Positions 15,578-24,416 of a DNA stretch of 31,787 bases are shown piece by piece (the first letter of the stretch is position 1; every line of letters begins with the position of its first letter). Made by a program: the position numbers and the translations under genes. The stretch covers positions 1-31,787 of the forward strand of contig QFNK01000002.1 of the NCBI GenBank assembly GCA_003240795.1. The letters are read 5' to 3'. Below the pieces are notes generated by a model that did not search any database, was not told the origin of the DNA, and saw nothing but the letters and a program-made list of their open reading frames with translations. The DNA comes from Micavibrio aeruginosavorus (GTDB taxonomy: Bacteria > Pseudomonadota > Alphaproteobacteria > Micavibrionales > Micavibrionaceae).

Positions 15578-16753
15578 ATGAAAAAAGCAGCAATAGCAGC
15601 CGTTGTGCTGTTGATCGGCGTCGGAGGCTATATGTTGTGGCCCAAGCATAGCCAAGGGCAAAATGGCGGTGTGCCCGGCGGTGCGGCTCCCGCCGTTGAG
15701 GTGGTTGTCCAGACGATAAAAGCGGAAGATATCGACCTGTTCCAAGACCTTCCGGGCCGGACGCAGGCGTTCAAGGTGGCGGAAATCCGCCCGCAAGTGA
15801 ACGGCATTATTATAAAGCGGCTTTTTGAAGAAGGCAGCGACATTGAAGAAGGCCAGCAGCTTTATCAAATCGACCCTGCGCCGTATCAGGCCGCGTATGA
15901 CAGCGCATTGGCCGATCTGCAAAAGGCCGAGGCCAATATCAAATCCACGCAGGCGAAACAGGCGCGCTATACCGAACTGGTCAAGGTCGGCGGCGTTAGC
16001 AAACAGGAATTTGACGATACCGCCGCGGCCCTCGCGCAAAGCGAGGCGGACGTGGCTATCGCCAAGGCTGCCGTTACGACCGCGAAAATCAATCTTGATT
16101 ATACCAAGGTCTTTTCCCCGATTGCCGGACGCATCGGCAAATCCTCCGTAACTGAGGGCGCGCTTGTAACCGCCAATCAAGCCGCGCCTTTGGCAGTGGT
16201 GCAGCAGCTTGATAAAATCTATGTCGATGTGACGCAATCCATCAGCGATTTGCGGAAGATGAAAAAAACATTCGGGGAAAGCACCGCGCAATTATCTGCC
16301 ACGCTTACGATTGAAGGCGAAACCGAACCTTACAGCGAAAAAGGCTTGCTGCAATTCGCGGACGTGACCGTCGATCAAGGAACGGGGACGGTGCAGCTTC
16401 GTATCCTTTTTGAAAATCCGAAAATCGACCTTCTGCCGGGCATGTTCGTCAAGGCGCGGGTCACGCAGGGGCAGGCCGACGCCGCCATTCTCGCCCCGCA
16501 AAAAGCCGTAACGCGCAATGCGGATGGTTCCACGACAATCTGGCTGGTGGATGCGGAGAATAAAGCGAACGTCCATCCCGTTACCGTTTCGCGTGTTGTA
16601 GGCGATCAATGGCTGGTTTCATCGGGTTTGAAATCCGGTGATCGGATTGTAGTGGAAGGCCTGCCGAAACTCGGCCCCGGTACGCTTGTCAATCCGGTTG
16701 AGAAAACAGCCGGGCCGCAAATTCCGCCGGAACAACCGGCGGCGCAGAAATAA
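15578..16753 (+). CDS. RND efflux periplasmic adaptor (MexA/AcrA family)
   Basis: The 391-residue membrane-fusion protein has an N-terminal membrane anchor (AAIAAVVLLIGVGGYMLW) without a lipobox Cys. The two lipoyl half-motifs are visible: FKVAEIRPQVNGIIIKRLFEEGSDIEEGQ near residues 65-90 and FSPIAGRIGKSSVTEGALV near 187-205. Between them is an Ala-rich helical hairpin (ADLQKAEANIKSTQAKQ...VSKQEFDDTAAALAQSEADV). The C-terminal half has the beta-barrel segments including LLPGMFVKARV. It would link the pump to the outer-membrane factor encoded downstream. It follows the TetR gene by 31 bases with GAAGGAAA as ribosome site. Confidence 0.9.
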   Translation: MKKAAIAAVVLLIGVGGYMLWPKHSQGQNGGVPGGAAPAVEVVVQTIKAEDIDLFQDLPGRTQAFKVAEIRPQVNGIIIKRLFEEGSDIEEGQQLYQIDPAPYQAAYDSALADLQKAEANIKSTQAKQARYTELVKVGGVSKQEFDDTAAALAQSEADVAIAKAAVTTAKINLDYTKVFSPIAGRIGKSSVTEGALVTANQAAPLAVVQQLDKIYVDVTQSISDLRKMKKTFGESTAQLSATLTIEGETEPYSEKGLLQFADVTVDQGTGTVQLRILFENPKIDLLPGMFVKARVTQGQADAAILAPQKAVTRNADGSTTIWLVDAENKANVHPVTVSRVVGDQWLVSSGLKSGDRIVVEGLPKLGPGTLVNPVEKTAGPQIPPEQPAAQK

Positions 16754-16777
16754 CAAGAGGAAGCAGGATAACGTATC

Positions 16778-19700
16778 ATGGCCCAGTTTTTTATCGACCG
16801 CCCCGTATTCGCATGGGTCATATCCATCGTTATCATGCTGGCGGGTTTGCTTTCCATCTTCACCCTGCCGATTGAGCAATATCCAAAAATTGCGCCGCCT
16901 TCCGTGACGATCAACGCCTCCTATCCGGGTGCGTCGGCGCAGACCTTGGAAAACGGCGTGACGCAGGTAATTGAGCAGCAACTTTCCGGCATTGATTATC
17001 TGCGTTACTTCAAATCATCCAGCGAATCCTCCGGCAGCGTTACAATCACGCTGACATTCGAGCCGGAAGCCGACCCGGATATCGCACAAGTACAGGTGCA
17101 GAACAAATTGCAGGCGGCTATGGCCCTGCTGCCGGAAGAAGTGCAGCGGCAAGGCGTGACGGTTTCCAAAAGCAGCGATAGCTTTTTGATGGTCATTGGC
17201 TTTTATTCCAAGGATGGCAGCTTGTCACAAGATGAAATCGGCGACTATGTGAATTCTAAACTGCGCGACCCGTTAAGCCGTATCTCCGGAGTCGGCAATA
17301 TCACGGTATTTGGCCAGCCTTACGCTATGCGGATATGGCTTAATTCTGACAAGATGCACAGTTACAATGTCACCACGGCGGAAGTGGTGGCGGCGGTACG
17401 GGCGCAAAATGCGGATGTTTCATCCGGACAGCTTGGAGGGGTTCCAGCGCGCAAGGGGCAGCAATTGAACGCGACGATCTCGGCGCAATCCCGCCTGCAA
17501 ACCGTGGAACAATTCGAGAATATCTTTTTGCGTGTGAACAAGGACGGCTCGCAAATCCGCCTGAAGGACGTGGCCCGCGTGGAACTCGGTGCACAGGATT
17601 ATACCTTTATTGCCCGTTATCAGGGACAGCCTGCATCAGGCCTGGCGATTAGCCTTGCAACCGGCGCGAATGCGCTGGACACAGCGACCAAGGTTAAAGA
17701 AAAACTGGAAGAGCTAAAAATCCTCATGCCCGCGAGCATGGAGATTGTATATCCTTATGATACCACACCCTTTGTTAAGCTTTCGATCAAATCGGTTGTA
17801 AAGACTTTGCTGGAAGCCATCGTGCTGGTCGTGGCGGTCATGTATCTTTTCTTGCAAAATTTCCGCGCCACACTCATTCCGACGATCGCGGTTCCGGTCG
17901 TTCTGCTGGGGACGTTCGGGGTTCTTGCGGCGTTCGGGTTCTCAATCAACGTCTTGACCATGTTCGCAATGGTGTTAGCGATCGGTCTTCTTGTGGATGA
18001 TGCGATTGTCGTGGTTGAAAATGTCGAGCGCGTCATGGAAGAAGAGGGGCTGTCGCCGAAGGAAGCCACCCGGAAATCCATGAAGCAGATTACCGGTGCT
18101 TTGGTCGGGATTGCCCTTGTTCTGTCCGCCGTGTTCGTGCCGATGGCATTTTTCAGCGGTTCCACCGGCGCGATTTACCGCCAGTTTTCCTTGACCATCG
18201 TTTCCGCAATGGCCCTGTCCGTTCTGGTGGCCCTTGTTCTTACCCCGGCCTTGTGCGCCACCATCCTGAAACCCCACGCCAAGGGGCATCACGACGCACC
18301 GAAAAAAGGATTTTTCGGCTGGTTTAACCGCTTCTTTGATAAAAGCCGGGCCGGGTACAGCAAGGGCGCGGGCTATGTATCCCGCCGCGCCGCGCGCTTT
18401 ATCGTCATATATCTGGTCATGCTGGTGGGCCTTGGCGTGCTGTTTGCGCGCATTCCCACCGCCTTCCTGCCGGACGAAGACCAAGGGATTATGTTCGTGA
18501 TGGCGCAAGCCCCTGCGGGTTCAACGCAGGAAAGAACGCTGGAAAGCATGAAACAGGTTGAAAGCTATTTCATGGAACAGGAAAAGGATACGGTCGAAAG
18601 CATTTTCTCCGTGACCGGGTGGAGTTTCGCGGGCGCAGGCCAGAATTCCGGCATGGCGTTCGTACGCCTCAAGGATTGGAAAGAACGCCACGGCGAAGGG
18701 CAAAGCCTGTTTGATCTGGCCGGGCGCGCTATGGGCGCATTGTTCGCCATTAAGGATGCTTCTGTCTTCGCATTCTATCCGCCGCCGATTACCGAGCTTG
18801 GCAACGCCACCGGCTTTGATGTGCAACTGCTCGATCAGGCGGGCCTCGGCCATGAAGCCTTGATGGGCGCGCAATACCAGCTTTTAGGCATGGCGGCGCA
18901 AGATCAACGCTTGGTCGGGGTTCGTCCGAACGGTCTGGCGGACGTTCCCGAATATAAAATCCATGTCGATCACGAAAAGGCCGGGGCGCAAGGGCTGTCC
19001 ATTGCCGATATAAATACAACGCTGCAAACGGCGTGGGGTTCTTCCTACGTCAATGATTTCCTGCATGAAGGGCGTATCAAGAAAGTTTATATGCAGGGCG
19101 ATATTGATTACCGCATGAACCCGGACGACGTGGATAAATGGTATGTCCGCAATTCCGAGGGCGCAATGGTTCCGTTTTCCAGCTTCTCCACGGCGGAATG
19201 GTCTTACGGCTCCCCGAAACTGGAACGCTATAACGGTACGTCTTCCGTCAATATTCAAGGTGCGCCCGCGCCGGGGGTCAGCTCCGGCGACGCCATGAAT
19301 ATCATGGCGGAACTGGCTTCAAAACTGCCGGAAGGCATCGGCTTTGAATGGTCGGGTCTTTCCTATGAAGAACGCGCTGCCGGATCGCAAACGCCGCTGC
19401 TTTATACATTGTCGCTCTTGATCGTGTTCCTGTGCCTTGCGGCCCTGTATGAAAGCTGGACAGTGCCGTTTGCCGTTATGCTGGTGGTTCCGCTTGGTAT
19501 TTTAGGCGCGGTGATTGCAACCATGCTTGGCGGGCTATCGAATGACGTTTATTTCCAAGTCGGGCTTCTAACTACGGTGGGCCTGTCCGCGAAAAACGCC
19601 ATTCTGATTGTCGAATTCGCCAAGGCGCAATATGACAGCGGCGTGGATTTATTCACGGCAACTATCCATGCGGCGGAACAACGCCTGCGTCCCATCCTGA

Positions 19701-19924
19701 TGACCTCTATGGCTTTTATCCTTGGTGTGACGCCGCTGGCGATTGCGGACGGTGCGGGTTCCGCTAGCCAGAACGCTATCGGCATCGGCGTGATCGGCGG
19801 CATGATATCGGCAACCTTTCTGGCCATTTTCTTCGTGCCGATGTTCTTTATCGTTATTCAGCGTTTCGCCAAAAAGTCGAAACCAGTTACAGCCGCAGCG
19901 GAGATCAATCATGAGCCTGTCTAA
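16778..19924 (+). CDS. RND multidrug efflux pump, AcrB/MexB (HAE1) type
   Basis: The 1048-residue inner-membrane transporter has the usual length and twelve hydrophobic segments in two repeats, each with a large periplasmic loop. It begins MAQFFIDRPVFAWVISI, as AcrB relatives do. Proton-relay residues are in place: Asp407-Asp408 in GLLVDDAIVVVENVERVM and Lys939 in the second-half motif SAKNAILIVEFAK. The porter and docking segments are complete, with no frameshift seen. It would expel lipophilic drugs or toxic compounds by proton antiport. The stop overlaps the outer-membrane factor gene by 14 bases. Confidence 0.94.
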   Translation: MAQFFIDRPVFAWVISIVIMLAGLLSIFTLPIEQYPKIAPPSVTINASYPGASAQTLENGVTQVIEQQLSGIDYLRYFKSSSESSGSVTITLTFEPEADPDIAQVQVQNKLQAAMALLPEEVQRQGVTVSKSSDSFLMVIGFYSKDGSLSQDEIGDYVNSKLRDPLSRISGVGNITVFGQPYAMRIWLNSDKMHSYNVTTAEVVAAVRAQNADVSSGQLGGVPARKGQQLNATISAQSRLQTVEQFENIFLRVNKDGSQIRLKDVARVELGAQDYTFIARYQGQPASGLAISLATGANALDTATKVKEKLEELKILMPASMEIVYPYDTTPFVKLSIKSVVKTLLEAIVLVVAVMYLFLQNFRATLIPTIAVPVVLLGTFGVLAAFGFSINVLTMFAMVLAIGLLVDDAIVVVENVERVMEEEGLSPKEATRKSMKQITGALVGIALVLSAVFVPMAFFSGSTGAIYRQFSLTIVSAMALSVLVALVLTPALCATILKPHAKGHHDAPKKGFFGWFNRFFDKSRAGYSKGAGYVSRRAARFIVIYLVMLVGLGVLFARIPTAFLPDEDQGIMFVMAQAPAGSTQERTLESMKQVESYFMEQEKDTVESIFSVTGWSFAGAGQNSGMAFVRLKDWKERHGEGQSLFDLAGRAMGALFAIKDASVFAFYPPPITELGNATGFDVQLLDQAGLGHEALMGAQYQLLGMAAQDQRLVGVRPNGLADVPEYKIHVDHEKAGAQGLSIADINTTLQTAWGSSYVNDFLHEGRIKKVYMQGDIDYRMNPDDVDKWYVRNSEGAMVPFSSFSTAEWSYGSPKLERYNGTSSVNIQGAPAPGVSSGDAMNIMAELASKLPEGIGFEWSGLSYEERAAGSQTPLLYTLSLLIVFLCLAALYESWTVPFAVMLVVPLGILGAVIATMLGGLSNDVYFQVGLLTTVGLSAKNAILIVEFAKAQYDSGVDLFTATIHAAEQRLRPILMTSMAFILGVTPLAIADGAGSASQNAIGIGVIGGMISATFLAIFFVPMFFIVIQRFAKKSKPVTAAAEINHEPV

Positions 19925-21326
19925 AACCCTTTTTAGCATGACAGCGGCGGCGGCCCTTCTAACGGGCTGCACGATGATACCGGATTACGACCGCCCGGAT
20001 TTGCCCGTATCGGCGCAGTGGCCGCAAGGCCAAGCCTATGAAGGCATAGCGGGCGTTTCCGAGGCCGATATTTCAAAAGTGAATTGGCAATCTTTTTTTC
20101 TCTCTCCCCCTATGCAGCGGGTCATTCAGACTTCCCTAGATAACAATAGGGATTTACGGGTGGCCTCGCTGCAAGTGGAGCAGGCCCGCGCCCTGTACCG
20201 GGTGGAACGGGCGGCCCTTGTGCCTTCTATCGGTGCGACCGGCAGCGGAACGCGGCAGGGCATACCGGAGAACGCTTCCGGGCTTGGGAAAGATACGGTT
20301 TCGTCCACCTACAGCGCAAATATCGGCACAACGGCCTTTGAACTGGATTTGTTCGGGCGTATCCGCAGCATGAATGAGCGCGCGCTTGAGGAATATTTTG
20401 CAACGGAAGAAGCGCAGCAGGCCGCCCGCATTGCCCTGATCGCGGAAACCGCCAACGCTTATTTGACCTATCTTGCTGATAAGAAGTTGCTCGGCATTAC
20501 GGAAGACACGCTCAAATCACAGCAGAAAGCCTACGCCCTTATCAAGAAGCGTTACGATCTTGGCACGTCCTCGCAGCTTGATCTTGAACAGGCGCGCACG
20601 TCCGTTGAAACGGCCCGCGCTAATCGCGCCCGTTACCTTCGCTTTGTGGCGCAGGATAGAAACGCGCTTGAATTGTTGATGGGAACGGCCCCGGATATGG
20701 CAGTGCTGGATTCCTTGACGCTGGATACAGTGCAACTGGCGGATAATCTTCCCGTTGGCTTGCCTTCCGCCGTATTGCTGGAAAGACCCGATATTAAACA
20801 GGCCGAACATTCCCTGAAAGCGGCCAATGCGAATATAGGCGCGGCGCGCGCAGCGTTCTTTCCGACCATCAGCTTGACCGGCTCGGCGGGCTTTGCCAGC
20901 GAAAGCCTGTCCGATTTGTTCAAATCCGGCTCATCCCTTGCGTGGTCGTTCATACCGTCAATCACGCTGCCGATCTTTGAGGGCGGGAAGAACATAGCAA
21001 ATCTGGACAGCGCGACCGCCGGACAGAAAATCGCCGTGGCGCAGTACGAAAAATCCATTCAAACGGCATTCCGCGAAGTGGCGGACGAGCTGGCGGCGCG
21101 GGGAACCTATACCGAGCAACTGGCCGCGCAGACCGCTTTGGCTAACGCCACCGGCAACGCTTACCGGATCTCCCGCGCCCGGTATGATCAAGGCACGGAC
21201 AATTATTTAAGCGTTTTGGATTCACAGCGTGAACTCTACAGCGCGCAACAATCGGAAATCACGGTGCAGCAGGAACGCCTGTCTAACCTTGTAAATCTCT
21301 ATAAAGTTTTGGGCGGCGGGAAATGA
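19911..21326 (+). CDS. Outer-membrane efflux factor, NodT/OprM family lipoprotein
   Basis: The 471-residue protein has a signal peptide ending in lipobox LTGC (Cys20), followed by IPDYDRPDLPVSAQWP, which is typical of OprM-like factors. Two repeated alpha-hairpin blocks follow, with TAFELDLFGRIRSMNERALEEY and SITLPIFEGGKNIANLDSA as family motifs. It would trimerise to form the exit duct for the adaptor-pump pair upstream. The ATG is 14 bases before the pump stop, and its own stop overlaps the SMR gene as ATGA. Confidence 0.92.
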   Translation: MSLSKTLFSMTAAAALLTGCTMIPDYDRPDLPVSAQWPQGQAYEGIAGVSEADISKVNWQSFFLSPPMQRVIQTSLDNNRDLRVASLQVEQARALYRVERAALVPSIGATGSGTRQGIPENASGLGKDTVSSTYSANIGTTAFELDLFGRIRSMNERALEEYFATEEAQQAARIALIAETANAYLTYLADKKLLGITEDTLKSQQKAYALIKKRYDLGTSSQLDLEQARTSVETARANRARYLRFVAQDRNALELLMGTAPDMAVLDSLTLDTVQLADNLPVGLPSAVLLERPDIKQAEHSLKAANANIGAARAAFFPTISLTGSAGFASESLSDLFKSGSSLAWSFIPSITLPIFEGGKNIANLDSATAGQKIAVAQYEKSIQTAFREVADELAARGTYTEQLAAQTALANATGNAYRISRARYDQGTDNYLSVLDSQRELYSAQQSEITVQQERLSNLVNLYKVLGGGK

Positions 21327-21673
21327 GTATATCTCCGGCCCTGTTTTCTTACGGAACGCTCGCGCTTGCGATTATTTGCGAGGTAACAGGGTCGGCATTT
21401 CTGCAAAAATCCGAACAATTCTCAAAACTTGGGCCGACCGCCATGATGGTGATTTTTTATCTGGCCTCGTTCTTTTTTCTAGCGCAAGCCCTTAAATATC
21501 TTCCGCTTGGCATTGCCTATGCGATATGGGCCGGGATTGGCATTGTTCTTACGGCGATAGTCGGAATAATCGTATTCAAACAAAATCTTGATCTTGCCGC
21601 TATCGCAGGCATTGCCATGATTATTTGCGGTGTTCTCGTTATCAATCTTTTATCTCATAGCGCAGGCCATTAA
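21323..21673 (+). CDS. Small multidrug resistance (SMR/EmrE-like) exporter
   Basis: The 116-residue protein has four membrane helices and the family motifs: AIICEVTGSAFLQKSEQF with the essential membrane Glu20, then YLPLGIAYAIWAGIGIVLTAIVG and a final GIAMIICGVLVINLLS. SMR proteins work as dimers exchanging protons for lipophilic cations. It overlaps the outer-membrane factor gene by four bases, which is an unusual addition to an RND operon. Export into the periplasm by SMR could feed the RND pump, but this is an inference. Confidence 0.9.
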   Translation: MSISPALFSYGTLALAIICEVTGSAFLQKSEQFSKLGPTAMMVIFYLASFFFLAQALKYLPLGIAYAIWAGIGIVLTAIVGIIVFKQNLDLAAIAGIAMIICGVLVINLLSHSAGH

Positions 21674-21683
21674 AGGAGAAAAA

Positions 21684-21908
21684 ATGAATAGCTTTTCCAA
21701 TTTAGAGAAAAACGAACTTGAACAAGCCATACGAGAAACTCGTGCCGGTATAGAAAAATTGCAAAGAAGCCTAGAGCAGTTGGCAAAGGCTCCTGACAAT
21801 AATCTGGTTTTTCCCAAGCTAAAGGAATCCATCTATTCACTGATAGACAAATTACAGATTGAGCTTAACGCCTTATGGCATGAATACGAAAGCGGTAGTG
21901 AAGGTTAG
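21684..21908 (+). CDS. Small coiled-coil protein
   Basis: The 74-residue protein starts at ATG 21684 after AAAGGAGA. The frame is open further upstream over the SMR gene, but that reading gives a hydrophobic start without a ribosome site. Almost the whole chain is charged helix (EKNELEQAIRETRAGIEKLQ, then LQIELNALWHEYES). No family recognised. It sits between an exporter and a hydrolase in the same operon. Confidence 0.6.
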   Translation: MNSFSNLEKNELEQAIRETRAGIEKLQRSLEQLAKAPDNNLVFPKLKESIYSLIDKLQIELNALWHEYESGSEG

Positions 21909-21920
21909 AAAACAACGCCT

Positions 21921-22775
21921 ATGACAGACCAAAGACTAACTGGGAAAACAATCGAAATTGAGGCGGAAGGTGCAAGACTTTCGGCCCGTTTCTTTGCGCC
22001 GGAAGGACAGGCAAAAGCGCACTTGGTCATGCACAGCGCAACCGGCGTGCCGCAAGGCTATTACGCACCGTTCGCGGATTGGGCCGCGAAACAGGGTATT
22101 GGCGTTCTGACATACGATTACCGCGATTTTGGAGCTTCACAGCACCGCCCGATGCGAGAAAGCAAGGCGACGTTTTCCGACTGGACAATCCGCGATCAAG
22201 GAGCAGCCGAGGCTGCGCTTGCAGAACTGGCACCGGCAGGGCCGTTATGGATGCTTGGTCATTCGGCAGGCGGATTGACATTTTCATTCCGTAAGCATAA
22301 CGCGCGCGTGGAACGCATTACGACGATTGGGGCCGGGTTCGCTCATTTTACCGATCATCCGTGGAGTTACCTTCCGACCGTGCTGGCCTTCTGGTTTGCG
22401 GTCGGCCCGCTTGCCACAACGCTTGCGGGGTACCTGCCGGGGAAGGCGTTGCTCGTTGGAGCTGATTTGCCTGCGGGGGTTTATTGGCAATGGCGTAAAT
22501 GGTGTACGCGGCGCGATTTTTTCCAGAGCGATATTGGCGTAACCATGCCGAAGCCGGATTTTCACATGGAAGGCCCGCAAGTGCGAATATTGACGATGGA
22601 GGATGATGTGGTCGTGCCTCCCGTTGCCGTTCTCCGCTATGTTGCCGCCTTTCCCCAAGGGCGGGTGACGTATCAAAAACTTCATCCATACGATTACGGA
22701 TTGCCCTCGCTGCGTCATATCGAGGTGTTTTCCCGCCGCAATTCCGCCGCATGGCCCGCCATCCTTGGGCTGTAA
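21921..22775 (+). CDS. Alpha/beta hydrolase, putative lysophospholipase-like
   Basis: The 284-residue protein has the fold's marks: HSATGVPQGYYAPFADW (oxyanion-hole area), a YDYRDFGAS strand, nucleophile elbow LGHSAGG with Ser115, acid candidate in MEDDVVVPP near residue 230, and a C-terminal histidine in SLRHIEVFS. This type is often annotated as an esterase or lysophospholipase of the YheT/serine-aminopeptidase kind. There is no signal peptide. The gene lies 12 bases after the coiled-coil gene and belongs to the rightward operon. It is not closely similar to the hydrolase in the leftward operon. Confidence 0.8.
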   Translation: MTDQRLTGKTIEIEAEGARLSARFFAPEGQAKAHLVMHSATGVPQGYYAPFADWAAKQGIGVLTYDYRDFGASQHRPMRESKATFSDWTIRDQGAAEAALAELAPAGPLWMLGHSAGGLTFSFRKHNARVERITTIGAGFAHFTDHPWSYLPTVLAFWFAVGPLATTLAGYLPGKALLVGADLPAGVYWQWRKWCTRRDFFQSDIGVTMPKPDFHMEGPQVRILTMEDDVVVPPVAVLRYVAAFPQGRVTYQKLHPYDYGLPSLRHIEVFSRRNSAAWPAILGL

Positions 22776-22828
22776 ACGGAAACTTGAGTAAGAACCTTTA
22801 ACCCGCTAACAACACTAAGGAGAGAACC

Positions 22829-23083
22829 ATGAGTACAGAAAACAACCTGTTTTGGACTTCCGGCCCCGCCAAGGAAAAACTGGAAGAACTGCAAAAAGCG
22901 CAAAGCGAATTCGCCTCAAAACTTTTTAATGAAGGCTCTGAATTTCAGAAAAAGCAATTCGCGCTGATTACCGATCTTGTTCAAAACCAAGTCGCATTCA
23001 GCAGCCAGATATTTTCCGGCGCGTTGAATATCATCAACGACAACGGAATTCTTGCTGAGAAAAAAGCGGCGAAAAGCAAATAA
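22829..23083 (+). CDS. Small phasin-like helical protein
   Basis: The 84-residue protein is helical and amphipathic, with NEGSEFQKKQFALITDLVQNQ and FSSQIFSGALNIIND, a pattern seen in phasin-type granule-associated proteins. It has an excellent ribosome site (AAGGAGA). The length is shorter than most phasins and I see no decisive motif, so an unknown small helical protein is the safe reading. It is the last gene before the terminator at 23201. Confidence 0.45.
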   Translation: MSTENNLFWTSGPAKEKLEELQKAQSEFASKLFNEGSEFQKKQFALITDLVQNQVAFSSQIFSGALNIINDNGILAEKKAAKSK

Positions 23084-23200
23084 ACAGGCGACCGGATTTC
23101 AGGGCTGGCCCCGCGCATATTCTGCGCGGGCGTTGGTATGCCTGCACGAGATCAATCCCCCCGACCCCCAACGACCTAACCTAACCGGGCGGATTGGGAG

Positions 23201-23232
23201 AAGGGCCGAAAGAAATCCGGCCCTTTTCTTTT
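23201..23232 (+). terminator. Rho-independent terminator of the efflux operon
   Basis: AAGGGCCG (23201-23208) pairs perfectly with CGGCCCTT (23218-23225) around a 9-base A-rich loop, and is followed by a T-rich tract (TTCTTTT). It lies 118 bases after the phasin-like stop and would end the rightward transcript. The remaining bases between 23084 and 23364 hold no supported gene. Confidence 0.85.
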
Positions 23233-23364
23233 ATCTCGCTGCCAGGCGCGCGGGCTTCAAAACCGGCCCCCGGCTTTTTCAGTCCCTTCAAGGGGTTATG
23301 AGAATCGGGTATGCTACCGCTATGCGGCTCTTATGGCCGTATCCCGCCAGCCCGCCTATAAAAA

Positions 23365-23393
23365 TTGAAACTATAGTTGGCATGTGTTATATT
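23365..23393 (+). promoter_or_regulatory. Promoter of the toxin-antitoxin pair, with short palindrome
   Basis: TTGAAA (23365-23370), a 17-base spacer, and TATATT (23388-23393). A perfect 10-bp palindrome AACTATAGTT lies at 23369-23378 within the promoter and is a candidate autoregulatory operator. AAGGAGG at 23397-23403 begins only four bases after the -10 box, so the transcript start would fall in or next to the ribosome site. Confidence 0.6.
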
Positions 23394-23410
23394 GATAAGG
23401 AGGCCAGTAT

Positions 23411-23764
23411 ATGGCTCAGAGCGTAACGCCAAAAACGGTTGTAGTGTATGTTGATGCAAGGAGCCGGAAGCCGTTCACGGAATGGGTTCAAAGCCTCAAG
23501 GATATACAGGCCAAGCGTAGGATTGCCGCCCGCCTTCGCCGCGTTAGCGAAGGGAATTACGGCGACTATAAGCATGTTCAGGACGGCGTATATGAATTGC
23601 GCTTGTTCTTTGGCCCCGGCTACAGGGTTTATTTTGGCGAGGATGGAGATACGATTGTCGTTCTGCTATGCGGCGGCGATAAAGGTTCTCAAGAAAAAGA
23701 TATTGAGGCTGCTTTGGCCCATTGGAAGGAGTATCAAGATGGAAAGAAAATATCAGACGCTTGA
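23411..23764 (+). CDS. HigB/RelE-like addiction-module toxin
   Basis: The 117-residue protein matches the phage-derived RelE/HigB-type 'killer' family (Gp49-like): FTEWVQSLKDIQAKRRIAAR, then GNYGDYKHVQDGVYELRLFFGPGYRVYF and LLCGGDKGSQEKDIEAALAHWKEY. Such toxins fold like RelE and cleave mRNA at the ribosome. The toxin is encoded first and its 3' end overlaps the antitoxin by 26 bases, the usual HigBA order. A basic patch (KRRIAARLRRVSEG) is present. The short C-terminus (DGKKISDA) lies over the antitoxin start. It is complete. Confidence 0.88.
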   Translation: MAQSVTPKTVVVYVDARSRKPFTEWVQSLKDIQAKRRIAARLRRVSEGNYGDYKHVQDGVYELRLFFGPGYRVYFGEDGDTIVVLLCGGDKGSQEKDIEAALAHWKEYQDGKKISDA

Positions 23765-24062
23765 TGAGTTTGAGGAAGAAATACTCCGGAATCAAAAGCC
23801 GGAAGATATTGACGCCTATATGGAAGGCATGTTTGAAGAATTCGCGGAAGACGGAAATGTCGGTGCGTTGCTGGCGTCCTTGCGCGTGATCGCCAAGGTC
23901 AAAGGCATATCCGGCATTGCGGAAGAAACCGGGCTGACACGGCAGGGCTTGCAAAAGGCTCTTTCCGAAAAGGGCAATCCGCGCTTTGAAAGCATAAATG
24001 CCATTATGAAGGCTATGGGCTATCGTCTTGTGGCCGAAAAAATAGACGCGGTTCACGCCTGA
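23739..24062 (+). CDS. HigA-type antitoxin, XRE-like
   Basis: The 107-residue protein begins at ATG 23739, preceded by AAGGAG, and overlaps the toxin by 26 bases. An upstream open frame over the toxin is a shadow. The C-terminal half has the HigA-type helix-turn-helix, ISGIAEETGLTRQGLQKALS followed by GNPRFESINAIMKAMGYRL. The N-terminal part is acidic (DEFEEEILRNQKPEDIDAYM), as in antitoxins that neutralise RelE-like toxins. It should bind the toxin and the promoter palindrome. The acidic N-terminal arm is somewhat longer than usual. Confidence 0.88.
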   Translation: MERKYQTLDEFEEEILRNQKPEDIDAYMEGMFEEFAEDGNVGALLASLRVIAKVKGISGIAEETGLTRQGLQKALSEKGNPRFESINAIMKAMGYRLVAEKIDAVHA

Positions 24063-24084
24063 TTATTATGCGGGAAGATGGATA

Positions 24085-24234
24085 ATGACTGATAAGCCGA
24101 CCAGCACATACGAACGGGAAATGAAAGACCCGGCTTTCAGAAAGAAGTATGAAAAGGAATATGAGGCCTTCCTTCTTTCCGAGCGCGCCCTTGCCTTGTC
24201 GCAGGAAGATCAAACGCCGGAAACCGGCGATTAA
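24085..24234 (+). CDS. 49-residue ORF, truncated-antitoxin-like
   Basis: Starts at ATG 24085, 22 bases after the antitoxin stop, with GGAAGATGG before it as a weak ribosome site, and ends in TAA at 24232-24234. The part KDPAFRKKYEKEYEAFLLSERALALSQED resembles the first helices of XRE-type antitoxins, which often read DPEFR..YE...ALA.AL...R...GLSQEE, and it stops just where the helix-turn-helix would begin. It may be a decayed second antitoxin or a small third component of the pair. The coding call is moderate. Confidence 0.5.
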   Translation: MTDKPTSTYEREMKDPAFRKKYEKEYEAFLLSERALALSQEDQTPETGD

Positions 24235-24360
24235 CGAGATACCCCTGAAATACCGTTTCTAGCCCCACTGGTGGCGTGGGGTGGGCCTTTGGATTCCGGG
24301 GCGGTTCCTATATCGGAATCCGGTTCAAATCCCATAGCGGTAATTGTACCGGCGACCAAT

Positions 24361-24388
24361 AAAAACCGTTTTCCAATTTCCGGTTTTT
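24361..24388. terminator. Possible bidirectional terminator hairpin
   Basis: AAAAACCG and CGGTTTTT form an 8-bp stem with a 12-base loop. The T run on one strand and A run on the other would allow stop of transcription from either side, though the GC core is short. A recombination-protein site is an alternative reading. Confidence 0.45.
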
Positions 24389-24416
24389 GCTTGTCCGGTG
24401 CAGGGAAAAATGCAAG

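Noticed and set aside
23052..23426. 124-residue plus-strand frame across the operon end and TA promoter
   Set aside because: It spans the terminator and the promoter and its composition is not protein-like.
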